A DNA stretch of 64,000 nt from JBBSBY01 sp038205805 (GTDB lineage: Bacteria > Desulfobacterota > Desulfomonilia > Desulfomonilales > Desulfomonilaceae): positions 5,280 to 69,279 of the forward strand of contig JBBRBO010000009.1 of NCBI GenBank assembly GCA_038205805.1, read 5' to 3'. A model generated the notes under the pieces. The model ran no database searches. It had not been told where the DNA came from and saw only the letters and a program-made list of their open reading frames with translations. A program made the position numbers and the translations under genes. This document shows positions 1-7,826 of this stretch, piece after piece (the stretch's first letter is position 1; the number at the start of each line of letters is the position of its first letter).

Positions 1-1077
1 CAAGGTCTTCTCGTGGCCTATGACGCAGGTGACCTCAGCGCAGGCGGCGGCTCCATCGTCCAGATTACCCATAAGGATGCGGCTTCGCCTACACGCGCAC
101 GTCCGTTCGGTGATACGGCCGCTCCTACTACGGCCGGCGGCGTACCTACTTGGGCAGCCGCGAATGGTTTTGATCAGAGCTATCAGCAGTACATGGTGTT
201 CGCAAAGTACTTCAACGGCCGCTTCTTCGCCAACGCAGAGTATTATTGGAATACCTTTGACAGACATTACAATCGTAACACCAACTTTATCACCACGCCC
301 TTGGATCCCATCGCAGTTGCGGCGCCTTTGAACTATGAAGGGTACATCGCTTTTGCGGAAGCCGGTTGTGTGGCCGGTCCCACGAAAATGTCCTTCATGT
401 ATGGTAGAAGAGGCGGCTCCGCTCTTACGAACGGCGTTAACATCGCCGGTCTTCGTAACAAGGGGAACAGCCCCGCCAACCTGAACTATCAGGTTATGGA
501 GCCCTACAACTACTTGATGTTCCAAACATACGGTGGTGGTAACCAGTCCTTTAGCCCCGACGGTACGGGCGAGTTGTATGACGCCGAAGCATACGCCGTG
601 CGTCTCGACTACGCAGTAGCGTCTAACTTGAACTTCTTCGGAACCTATATGTACGCCAACCGCCTTGAAAGAAACAGCACATTTAAGGGCGGCGTGCTCA
701 ACAACGGCGCATTTGCGACAGGAGCCGGCGGCGCAAATGCGATCAACCAGTTCACCACCCAGTATTACGGCGCCCCCACAGTCGCCGTGGTCCTCGGTCC
801 CGGCACAGGAACAATCGTAGCGGCCCCCGGAACCACCATCAACCCCTATGTCGACAACAACTACCTCGGCTGGGAAGGTAATGTGGGCGTTGACTGGAAG
901 CTCCTTGAAGGCCTGACCATGAATATGCGTTATGCTTACTGGCAGCCCGGCGACTGGTTCACCCAGGCGTACCAAGCCATCGTGCCTTTGGGCAACGGAA
1001 CGGTTACCGCCAACGGGCGCCTCGAAAGCAGAGACCCAATCAATGCCTTCCACGGCTCAATGATCATCAATTTCTAG
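1..1077 (+). CDS. Porin-like outer-membrane protein, C-terminal part (5' end outside window)
   Basis: The frame is open from base 1, so the gene starts upstream of the window; the first start-like codon inside (GTG at 13) is not a real start. The visible 359 residues are rich in aromatic, Asn and Gly residues in alternating patterns typical of beta-barrels. They end in Ile-Asn-Phe, a terminal aromatic as used for outer-membrane insertion. It is a paralogue of the complete gene at 40802-42640: both share a segment like ARLDYAVAxNLN, a WQPGDWF motif near the end and a final RxPIxxFxGS block. Function is inferred as a porin or barrel; the substrate is unknown. A terminator follows 30 bp after the stop. 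Confidence 0.75.
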   Translation, partial: QGLLVAYDAGDLSAGGGSIVQITHKDAASPTRARPFGDTAAPTTAGGVPTWAAANGFDQSYQQYMVFAKYFNGRFFANAEYYWNTFDRHYNRNTNFITTPLDPIAVAAPLNYEGYIAFAEAGCVAGPTKMSFMYGRRGGSALTNGVNIAGLRNKGNSPANLNYQVMEPYNYLMFQTYGGGNQSFSPDGTGELYDAEAYAVRLDYAVASNLNFFGTYMYANRLERNSTFKGGVLNNGAFATGAGGANAINQFTTQYYGAPTVAVVLGPGTGTIVAAPGTTINPYVDNNYLGWEGNVGVDWKLLEGLTMNMRYAYWQPGDWFTQAYQAIVPLGNGTVTANGRLESRDPINAFHGSMIINF

Positions 1078-1106
1078 TGTAATTCGTTCGCTCTTTTGAG
1101 CAAAAG

Positions 1107-1135
1107 ACCCGGAGTAACCCTCCGGGTTTTTTATT
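1107..1135 (+). terminator. Rho-independent terminator of the first porin-like gene
   Basis: An 8-bp stem ACCCGGAG / CTCCGGGT with a short loop is followed by TTTTTTATTTT. It lies 30 bp after the stop codon at 1077. Confidence 0.85.
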
Positions 1136-1253
1136 TTCGAATAGTGTGTAATGCTTTTCCTGCAATGAGGAATACCACTGTATGGGCCAGGGGCTTTCCC
1201 AACCTTTGGAACGCTCCGAATATTCCAGGTCTTACTACGAGAAGGAGGGACCG

Positions 1254-3755
1254 ATGATGAAAATGGTTTCCAACCAAGATTCGGCGCGAGGCTGCGAAAT
1301 CCCAGCGCAGGGCGCCGCAAGTTGTTCCGGTGGCAACGGCGCCGCGCTGAAAAGTTTTTGGATCTCTTTGGCGTCTCTCCTCGCGCTTGTTACCGTCTTG
1401 GTCCTATGCGGTTACGCACAAGCGGCTGATCCCATGAAAGAGGTGCGCGACGGCCTCACGATCATCGAACCGGACGGCAAGCCTGGGACCGCGTGCCTCC
1501 TGGAGCACACGTCCGTTACCGCGGATATCGCCGGCTTCATGACGCAGGTGCGCGTTACTCAGGTGTTCCGTAATACTGCGGACAAAGCCATCGAGGCGGT
1601 GTACACCTTCCCGCTCTCTTCCACCGCGGCAGTTCACGACATGACCATGAAGATCGGCGAGCGCGTGGTCAAGGGCGTCATCATGCGCCGAGAAGAGGCC
1701 CGGGAGATCTACGACAAGGCTAAGGCTGCAGGAAAAGCAGCGTCTCTCTTGGACCAGGAGCGCCCCAACATCTTCACGCAATCCGTGGCGAACATAATGC
1801 CCGGTGACAAGGTCGAGATCACGATCACGTACTCTGAGATATTGCCCTTCAAGGACGGCGCGTTCAGCTTCATGTTCCCAATGGTGGTCGGGCCACGGTT
1901 CATCCCCGGCGAACCCTCAGGGGCGTCAGGGACGGGCTGGGCTCACGATACGAACAAGGTTCCGGACGCAAGCCGCATCACGCCACCCGTGGCCAAGGAA
2001 GGGACACGCGCCGGGCATGACATCGACCTCACCGTGACCATCAACGCAGGTGTTCGAATAGGTGAAATTACGTCGAAGCTGCACGAGGTCACTATCCAAC
2101 GGGACGGCGATACAAAGGCGACGGTGTCGCTCAAAGACGCCAAGGAAATCCCCAATAGGGATTTTGTGCTCGCGTATGCGGTGGCCGGTGACGCTATTCG
2201 TTCAGGCGTCATTGCTCACAAGGATGGCCCCGAGGGATACGTCGCAATCATCATGATCCCGCCCAAGAGGGTCACGCCGGCGGAGATCGCCCCACGCGAA
2301 ATGATCTTCGTCATCGACTGCTCGGGATCCCAGCGTGGTCGCCCGTTGGACAAGGCCAAGGAGACCATGCGCTACTTCATCGACAAGATGGGGCCGAACG
2401 ATACCTTCAACATCATAGATTTCAACACCGGAGCGCGGCAATTATTCTCAGAACCCAAACCGAACACCGCCGAGTATCGTGAAAAGGCCCTCAACTACAT
2501 GCAGAAACTTCAAGCCCAGGGCGGCACCTGGATGGGCAGCGCGGTTGAACAAGTCGCCAAGGCGCCTGCGCCCGAAAACCGCTTGCGCATCGTGACCTTC
2601 ATGACCGACGGGTACGTGGGAAATGACTTCGAGATTATCGGTCTGACCCAAAAGCTCAGGGGTGTGAGCCGCTGGTTCCCATTTGGGACCGGGAACTCGG
2701 TGAACCACTTCCTCCTGGAGCAAATGGCTCGTGTGGGCGGCGGTGAGGCCGAGATCATCAACCTGAACAGCCCCTCGGAAAAAGTGGCGTCGGACTTCTA
2801 CGAACGCATAGCGACCCCTGTGTTGATCGACGCGACGCTCTCGTTCGAGGGCGTGGACCTCACGGACATCTATCCCGCGCAGGTGTCGGACCTGTGGGCG
2901 CAAAAACCCCTAGTGTTCAAGGCGCGCTACACCAAAGGGGGTAAGGGGACCATCACAATTAAGGGATTCGCCTCAGGGAAGCCGTACGAGCAAACGCTCT
3001 CTGTGACGTTGCCGGAGACGGAAAAGGACAACGCGGCGATTCCGGCCATTTGGGCGCGCGCCAAGGTTGATGACCTCATGGACAAGGAGTGGATGCTCAT
3101 TCAGCAACGTAAGCCGTCCCCGGAAGTGAAAGAGGAAATCATCAAGACCGCGCTGGCCCACAAGATCATGACCCAATACACGAGCTTCGTGGCCGTGGAA
3201 GAGCGCGTGGTGAACAAAGACGGCAAGCTCGAGACCGTAACCGTCCCTGTAGAGCTGCCCCACGGGGTCTCCGAGAAAGGCATTTTCGGCGACAAGTCCG
3301 CTCCGTCCCCGGTGCTGCACTCTATGGAGTACCAGACTCGCGGCGTTGTCTCAAAAATGCTCGGCGCAGTAGGTCGGTATGCCGGCGCTATGACGGCCAA
3401 TAAGGGAACCCGCGTCGCTGAGAAAGACGAGGCCAAGACCCCATCAGCCGCCGACGCGGATATGACCGCAAAGCTCACCCCGGAACTCATCGAGCTGGCG
3501 AACGGCCCCAAAGAGCGCGGTGGCTCTAGGAGTTTCACCTACAAGGGCGTCGCTGTGCAAAAGGGAAGGGCGCTCGTGGAAATCACGTTGTCGGCTGTTA
3601 CCGCAGACGCGCTGAAGAAGCTCAAGGACATGGGTTTCGAGTCGGCGCCTGACCGATCCACAGGAAACAAGGTGGTGGGGTGGATTCCCCTGGAGAAACT
3701 CCGCGAAATGGCCGCCCTCCCGGAAGTAACGGCCGTCAAACCCGTGTCGGAGTAA
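1254..3755 (+). CDS. VIT and von Willebrand factor A domain protein, secreted or membrane-anchored
   Basis: 833 residues from ATG 1254, chosen because AGGAGG lies 5 bp upstream; an in-frame upstream ATG at 1182 has no ribosome site. Residues about 34-57 form a hydrophobic segment ending in AQA, a signal peptide or anchor with a long N-terminal tail. A VIT (inter-alpha-trypsin inhibitor) domain follows at about 62-190. A VWA domain at about 345-530 has an intact metal-ion site: DCSGS at 355-359, the Thr of GGTWMG, and TDGYVGN. This architecture is known from envelope proteins that bind ligands or matrix; no enzymatic function is implied. No sortase signal is visible. It stands alone, with a porin gene upstream and a repeat-filled gap downstream. 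Confidence 0.85.
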   Translation: MMKMVSNQDSARGCEIPAQGAASCSGGNGAALKSFWISLASLLALVTVLVLCGYAQAADPMKEVRDGLTIIEPDGKPGTACLLEHTSVTADIAGFMTQVRVTQVFRNTADKAIEAVYTFPLSSTAAVHDMTMKIGERVVKGVIMRREEAREIYDKAKAAGKAASLLDQERPNIFTQSVANIMPGDKVEITITYSEILPFKDGAFSFMFPMVVGPRFIPGEPSGASGTGWAHDTNKVPDASRITPPVAKEGTRAGHDIDLTVTINAGVRIGEITSKLHEVTIQRDGDTKATVSLKDAKEIPNRDFVLAYAVAGDAIRSGVIAHKDGPEGYVAIIMIPPKRVTPAEIAPREMIFVIDCSGSQRGRPLDKAKETMRYFIDKMGPNDTFNIIDFNTGARQLFSEPKPNTAEYREKALNYMQKLQAQGGTWMGSAVEQVAKAPAPENRLRIVTFMTDGYVGNDFEIIGLTQKLRGVSRWFPFGTGNSVNHFLLEQMARVGGGEAEIINLNSPSEKVASDFYERIATPVLIDATLSFEGVDLTDIYPAQVSDLWAQKPLVFKARYTKGGKGTITIKGFASGKPYEQTLSVTLPETEKDNAAIPAIWARAKVDDLMDKEWMLIQQRKPSPEVKEEIIKTALAHKIMTQYTSFVAVEERVVNKDGKLETVTVPVELPHGVSEKGIFGDKSAPSPVLHSMEYQTRGVVSKMLGAVGRYAGAMTANKGTRVAEKDEAKTPSAADADMTAKLTPELIELANGPKERGGSRSFTYKGVAVQKGRALVEITLSAVTADALKKLKDMGFESAPDRSTGNKVVGWIPLEKLREMAALPEVTAVKPVSE

Positions 3756-3787
3756 GAGTAAGATGAAGAGTTAAGAGAGAAGAGAAG

Positions 3788-3850
3788 AAATATTGGGGAG
3801 GGCCTTTTTGAAAAAAGTTTCTCCCCAAACCCCTCCCCAAAAACTTTGAA
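3788..3850 (+). repeat. R1 hairpin module, 3' of the VIT/VWA gene
   Basis: AATATTGGGGAGGGCCTTTTTG forms a hairpin with AAAAAAGTTTCTCCCC and is followed by CAAACCCCTCCCCAAAAACTTT. This is the left module of the R1 family, in the same direction as the upstream gene and 33 bp after its stop. It may act as a transcription terminator. Confidence 0.7.
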
Positions 3851-3934
3851 CCTCTTTAAAGCAAAGGTCTGAGCAGCCTTCTTACCAAGTCTTCCACCGA
3901 TCTTTACTTTGTATCGGGAGGTTGTGCGCCGCTT

Positions 3935-4156
3935 ATACCAAAGTGCTTTCCAACGAGTAACATTGGTGAAGACTCTTTTTGGGAAGGTAGGTTTTTTCGA
4001 CGTCTATCTGAGAATGTCTAATATGCCGAAAGCGGCCTTTTCTCCTTGAGAAAAGCCGGTTTCGGCCATTTAAAAGTTCTTGGAGAGGGGTTTGGGGAGA
4101 AGCCTTCTTTCAAGAAGGTTCTCCCCGATATTACTTCTTTGGCTGCGCATTGGTAT
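3935..4156 (-). repeat. R1 MITE-like element, full copy with both inverted ends
   Basis: The two ends are ATACCAAAGTGC...AGTAACATTGGTGAAG at the left and the inverse of ATACCAATGCGC...AGTAATATCGGGGAGA at the right, giving 222 bp. Inside lie a large palindrome (4028-4070, arms GCCGAAAGCGGC / GCCGGTTTCGGC) and the GAAGCCTTCTTTCAAGAAGGTTC hairpin seen in every R1 copy. It has no coding capacity and no gene adjoins it on the minus strand. This copy shows the inverted ends best and is used to define the family. Confidence 0.7.
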
Positions 4157-4161
4157 TAGAC

Positions 4162-4335
4162 CGAAAACGCCGCTAAGCCGCTCCAGTAGGGATTTTACTT
4201 TTTTGACTTGACAAGATAATATAGTATTATACCATAGAACTATATAGCTGAAGAATCTTTATCTCAGAAAAATACATTTACACATCGTAAGAGTACTCGG
4301 GAAACTCAAGGGGGTTATGCGACGCGTTCGTTTCG
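4162..4335 (+). promoter_or_regulatory. Element P copy 1 with conserved promoter-like core
   Basis: It is shared with 6352-6516 and, for its first half, with 29977-30092: a GGGATTTTACTTTTTTG tract, then TTGACA (4208-4213), a 16-bp spacer and TACCAT (4230-4235), then a CTCAGAAAAA block and GGGGGTTATGCGAC. The promoter core and its 16-bp spacing are kept in all three copies while surrounding bases vary, which suggests selection on transcription to the right. The remaining gap to 4657 holds only short unconvincing frames. Confidence 0.55.
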
Positions 4336-4657
4336 TACATTTGTAGTATGATTTTGTCTCCTTTTTGCGTTTGAGAATTCTCTTCATGGACGATTTCCGG
4401 CATGAGAGTTGACCCACCCTTCTCAGAGGAGCGGACGCAGACGTCGGCGCCGAGTCGCAGGTTTGTAAGGCAGTATCCGTACATGTCTCTGACAACGGGA
4501 CATAGGGGACTAATCCTAAAAGCTTCCCAAAATAATGGGTACGTTCATGACACGTTGTAACAATAAGTTTTGGTCGCTCTGGAGGAGATGGCGCGCCGCT
4601 CGCAGTTGGATAAACGGCGCTGCTTGGCTGTTTTTACACTTTGCCGGCAAAGGAGAA

Positions 4658-4839
4658 AGTGAGATTGGTGAATACTTTTTGTAAGACAGGTCGCTGCAAG
4701 TCGTTTCCTAGGACATCTATGATGCGCCGGGAGTCGTATTTCTCGCAGAGAAATGGGACTCCCGGCGATATTGTGGAAGTTCTTGGAGAGGGGTTTGGGA
4801 CCCAGCCTTTCTTTCAAGAAGGTTCTCCCCAATATTACT
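4658..4839 (-). repeat. R1 element, downstream of the HPP gene
   Basis: It begins AGTGAGATTGGTGAAT and ends with AATATTACT, the inverse of AGTAATATT. The internal palindrome at about 4720-4757 (arms CGGGAGTC and GGGACTCCCG around ATTTCTC/GAGAAAT) differs from the GCCGAAAG type but matches the copy at 6667-6849 almost base for base. On the minus strand it lies about 50 bp after the HPP stop, in the same direction. Confidence 0.7.
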
Positions 4840-4891
4840 CTTTTCTTCATCTTCTCTCTTCTCTTCATCTTCTTTCGGGGCGACGGGGGAA

Positions 4892-5428
4892 CTACAGCCA
4901 GAATTCGGGGTATTTGCGTTTGGGCGCGGCGTTGTTCAAGAGCACACCGATTAGGGTCAGAAGAGCGGCGCCGACCGCCACGGGCATAAGGATGAAGAGA
5001 AAGCCCAGCTTGTGGACGGCGGGTCCGCCGATGACGGAGAAGAGGGCCGTAGCCCCGGCCGGGGGATGCAGGGTCTTCGTGAGGTGCATGAGCGAGATGG
5101 AAAGGGACACGGCCACGGACGCGGCAAGCCACAATTCACCGCTCAGAAGCTGGTAAGCCGTGACACCGATAAACGCTGCGAGTATATGCCCGCCGATTAC
5201 GTTGCGTGGTTGAGCGAGAGGGCTTTTAGGCGCGCCGTAGATCAGGACCGCAGAGGCCCCGAAGGGCGCTATGAGGAGGAGAGCGTCCGTTCCGGCCAAG
5301 AACGTGTAATGTATGTACGCGAGCAGCGCCATGGCCAAGAAAGAAATCACGCCGGAGAGAATGGCTTCGGTTAAACTCACCCGAGGCGGACTTCCCCCGG
5401 TTCCGCGCATTTTGCTGAAGTATTTCAT
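4892..5428 (-). CDS. HPP family integral membrane protein
   Basis: 178 residues from ATG 5428, whose first base overlaps the TGA of the CBS gene upstream (TGATG coupling), with GGTGGAG ahead; a GTG at 5443 has no ribosome site. Four hydrophobic segments and the family signature LHPPAGATAL near residue 120 identify HPP (PF04982). Some HPP members in cyanobacteria and plastids have been linked to nitrite transport; whether this one transports anything is not known. Other HPP proteins carry a CBS pair on the same chain; here the CBS pair is a separate gene translated just before it, so a regulated transporter complex is a fair inference. Confidence 0.85.
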   Translation of the reverse strand: MKYFSKMRGTGGSPPRVSLTEAILSGVISFLAMALLAYIHYTFLAGTDALLLIAPFGASAVLIYGAPKSPLAQPRNVIGGHILAAFIGVTAYQLLSGELWLAASVAVSLSISLMHLTKTLHPPAGATALFSVIGGPAVHKLGFLFILMPVAVGAALLTLIGVLLNNAAPKRKYPEFWL

Positions 5429-6033
5429 CAGGGCGCGCTCCACCGGTTGGATCGAACGATGTCCGCACGAGTCACAATGCCGATCAGGCGGCCTTCAGCG
5501 TCCACAACGGGAGCGCGATTAACGCTGTTGGTGGTGAAGAGATCCGCCGCTTCGACGACAGGAGTGGTTTCCATCACAGTCAGAGCGGGCGAGGACATGA
5601 TTTCTCGAGCGATCATGCGTCTAGCGGGCGCGGCCATGCACACACGGCCGTGGAGGCAATTCGCGATGACTTCCATGAAGTTCTTCGCGGATCCGCCGGC
5701 CATCTCTCGAAAGAAGTTCCTTTCACTTATGACGCCGACCACCTGATCCTGGGCGTCCAAAACAGGCACGCCGGACACCCGGCGCTTGGCCATGAGTTCC
5801 GCCACGTCCTTCAAGAAGTCGGAATCTCGCACGAAGACAACGTCTCGCGTCATGACATCGACCACACGCACGGCGGTCATGATCCGCCGCACGGCATGGT
5901 CGTACGCCTTGAGGTACACCTCCTTAAAATCCGACGGTGTGATATCCAAGTACCCGGAAATGTCCTTCATCGCCTGAAACACGTCTTTGTCGGAAATTTC
6001 CACGGGAAAACAGGCGTCCAGTTGTTCAGCCAT
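5428..6033 (-). CDS. CBS-pair regulatory protein
   Basis: 201 residues. After an N-terminal helical region of about 55 residues come two CBS domains (about 58-115 and 140-198), each with a V-x-D/S-x-x-x-x-x-x-G-x-V/I pattern ending in GVISERN and GIVTRAD. CBS pairs bind adenine nucleotides and sense energy state. It is the first gene of a two-gene operon and its stop overlaps the start of the HPP membrane gene, so it probably gates that protein. The promoter region upstream is occupied by an R1 copy. Confidence 0.85.
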   Translation of the reverse strand: MAEQLDACFPVEISDKDVFQAMKDISGYLDITPSDFKEVYLKAYDHAVRRIMTAVRVVDVMTRDVVFVRDSDFLKDVAELMAKRRVSGVPVLDAQDQVVGVISERNFFREMAGGSAKNFMEVIANCLHGRVCMAAPARRMIAREIMSSPALTVMETTPVVEAADLFTTNSVNRAPVVDAEGRLIGIVTRADIVRSNRWSAP

Positions 6034-6063
6034 ACGAGCCTCCAGGGCGGCGGGAGGAAGTTA

Positions 6064-6255
6064 GGAATGTTGGGGAGTTGGAGAGAACCTTTTTGAAAAA
6101 AGGTCCTCCCCAAACCCCTCCCCAAAAACTTTTGCAATTGCCGAACCGGCTTTTCTCAAGGAGAAAAGGCCGCTTTCGGCGATTATCACATATTTCTGAG
6201 GAAGACGCTGGGAAACCTACTTCGCAAAACCCCCCCGTCCTACTTTTGTGAAAGC
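6064..6255 (+). repeat. R1 element upstream of the CBS-HPP operon
   Basis: It carries the GGAGAGAACCTTTTTGAAAAAAGGTCC hairpin in two halves, the CAAACCCCTCCCCAAAAACTTTT block, the GCCGAACCGG / CCGCTTTCGGC palindrome and a degraded GGGAAACCTAC right end. Unlike most copies it does not follow a gene in its own direction. Confidence 0.6.
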
Positions 6256-6351
6256 TGTCGGTAGTGGTGGAGGGCTCTCAACATTCTTGTAAGAACAGGC
6301 TTAATTCTTTCCCGTGAGGCCGCGCGCCGCGCTGCGCATATCGGCAGAAAT

Positions 6352-6516
6352 GGCGCTCAGTGGCTCCAGTAGGGATTTTCCTTTTTTGGGTTGACAGAAT
6401 AATTTGATATTATATCATAGAAGTATGTAGTGGAAGAATCCCTCTTTCAGAAAAAGACATTTACATTTTACATAGCACGGGAAAACCCAGGGGGGTTATG
6501 CGACCACGTTCTTTCG
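6352..6516 (+). promoter_or_regulatory. Element P copy 2 with conserved promoter-like core
   Basis: TTGACA (6391-6396), a 16-bp spacer and TATCAT (6413-6418) match the core of copies at 4162 and 29977. The flanks CTCCAGTAGGGATTTT upstream and GGGGGGTTATGCGAC downstream match copy 1. Transcripts would run right, towards the 3' end of the small acidic gene. The rest of the gap to 6984 holds one R1 copy and nothing else convincing. Confidence 0.55.
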
Positions 6517-6666
6517 AGTGTGCAGCCGCACACAAGCCTGCGCGCCGACCCGCTTTTGAACTCTTGAGCGGCTTCGAGGACGCTTTCTCACTCACTCTAA
6601 GGTAACGGTCGGCCCAGTCGGCATCGCCGGTCCTTGGCCGTTGTTCGCATCGCCTGCAAAGGAGAA

Positions 6667-6849
6667 AGTAACATTGGTGAATACCTTTTGTGTAAGATAG
6701 GCTTCTGCAATTCGTCTCTTAGGACAGCTACGATCTGCCGGGAGTCGTATTTCTCGCAGAGAAATGGGACTCCCGGCGATATTGTGGAAGTTCTTGGAGA
6801 GGGGTTTGGGGAGGACCTTCTTTCAAGAAGGTTCTCCCCACTATTATTC
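6667..6849 (-). repeat. R1 element, twin of the copy at 4658
   Basis: It starts AGTAACATTGGTGAATACC and ends in the CTTTCAAGAAGGTTCTCCCC hairpin. It shares with 4658-4839 an identical central block covering the CGGGAGTC...GACTCCCG palindrome and the flanking CAAAGGAGAAAGT and CTTTTCTTCATCTTCTCT, so similarity runs beyond the element. On the minus strand it follows the small acidic gene by 135 bp. Confidence 0.65.
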
Positions 6850-6983
6850 TTTTCTTCATCTTCTCTGTTCTCTCTTTTCTCTTCTCTTCTCTTCTTTGCG
6901 GGGGACGAGGGTAGGGAAAAACAAACGGCCGGAGGATATCCCGTCGGCCGTGGTGAAATAGGGCTGAGAATGACGTGTGGTGA

Positions 6984-7151
6984 TTAAAAATCTTCGAAGT
7001 CGTAGGCGTCGTCGACGAAGTCGTCTTCCATTGAAGACAGCAAATCAACGGATCGGCCTTCCATGGGGTCTTCAAAGTCGGCGAGCGCATCTGACAAGGA
7101 TTCGTCATTCATCCGCCCAATATAATAGTTAATATTGTGTGAATGCGGCAT
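6984..7151 (-). CDS. Small, strongly acidic protein of 55 residues
   Basis: Translation from ATG 7151 has an excellent ribosome site (GGGAGGTG, 5 bp spacing) and a promoter 50 bp further up. The product begins MPHSHNINYYIGR; from residue 14 it holds 16 Asp/Glu against a single Arg in 42 residues and ends DDAYDFEDF. A second start at 7112 would give 42 residues but lacks a ribosome site. I do not recognise a family. Acidic tails of this kind occur in adaptor peptides and nucleic-acid mimics, but nothing here decides. Downstream lies an R1 copy. Confidence 0.6.
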   Translation of the reverse strand: MPHSHNINYYIGRMNDESLSDALADFEDPMEGRSVDLLSSMEDDFVDDAYDFEDF

Positions 7152-7199
7152 ACGCCACCTCCCGCTTTCTTTCGCTGTATGTTGCCAAGCAACGAAATA

Positions 7200-7228
7200 A
7201 CTAAAACATATCGGAAGGATGATGTCAA
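7200..7228 (-). promoter_or_regulatory. Sigma-70-type promoter of the small acidic gene
   Basis: On the minus strand TTGACA (7228-7223), 17 bp, then TTTAGT (7205-7200). It would give a leader of roughly 40 bases before the ATG at 7151. Confidence 0.5.
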
Positions 7229-7277
7229 TGTTTAAAGTTATAGTTTAACCGCTACGGAACTTTACTCACAGCGACTT

Positions 7278-7826
7278 TCACTTTAGGGCATAACACTCAG
7301 TAATGACACCAAATTCACGTGCATAGTCCCGATACTTGCGGCAGTTCACGAGATGGAATTCTCGCTCCGCAGGCGTCGTTTCTCTGGTGACCCGAGCGGG
7401 TATCCCCACGGCCAGACTGCCCGCCGGGATCACTGAGCCTGGGGAAACAACCGCGCCCGCTCCGACCACGGCGCCCTCTTCAACGACGGCCCCGTCCAGG
7501 ACCAGCGCGCCTATGCCGATCAGGGCGCGATCCTGAATCTCGCATCCATGCAGGACCGCTCGATGGCCCACGATGACCTCATCGCCGAGTCTCAGGGGAA
7601 AGCGAACGCTGGTGACATGGAGCATACACAAGTCCTGGACATTCGTGTCCTTACCGATCCGGATGCTGTTCACGTCCCCACGGGCGACGGTATGGAACCA
7701 TAACGATGAGCCTGAGCCGATTTCCACGTCGCCCAGGACTACGACGCCGGGGGCCAGAAACACGTTCTCGCCCAGCCGCGGCCGTATGCCTTTAAATGAG
7801 TAAATGAGCGCCTGTGGTGATTCCAT
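7278..7826 (-). CDS. Gamma-carbonic anhydrase family hexapeptide protein
   Basis: 182 residues from ATG 7826, overlapping the TGA of the upstream gene (TGATG). The left-handed beta-helix repeat pattern (I/V-G-x-x-x-x hexapeptides, for example VVVLGDVEIGSGSSLW and LVLDGAVVEEGAVVGAGAVV) covers residues about 18-145. The metal-ligand histidines of this family appear as H in LHVTS, HR in VGHRAVLHG and H in that same block. The family (YrdA/PaaY/CaiE) includes zinc carbonic anhydrases and thioester-related proteins; the substrate is not decided by sequence. Confidence 0.85.
   Translation of the reverse strand: MESPQALIYSFKGIRPRLGENVFLAPGVVVLGDVEIGSGSSLWFHTVARGDVNSIRIGKDTNVQDLCMLHVTSVRFPLRLGDEVIVGHRAVLHGCEIQDRALIGIGALVLDGAVVEEGAVVGAGAVVSPGSVIPAGSLAVGIPARVTRETTPAEREFHLVNCRKYRDYAREFGVITECYALK

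Noticed and set aside
4278..4484. 68-codon minus-strand frame in element P flank
   Set aside because: Composition is protein-like, but the part inside element P is disrupted by stops or shifts in copy 2 and no ribosome site was found.
3756..4650. CRISPR array in the repeat-rich region
   Set aside because: Repeats are long, divergent, inverted and irregularly spaced, with no short direct repeat-spacer pattern.
6634..6987. 117-codon frame through the R1 repeat
   Set aside because: It reads the repeat palindromes; the same frame is not kept in the twin copy at 4658.
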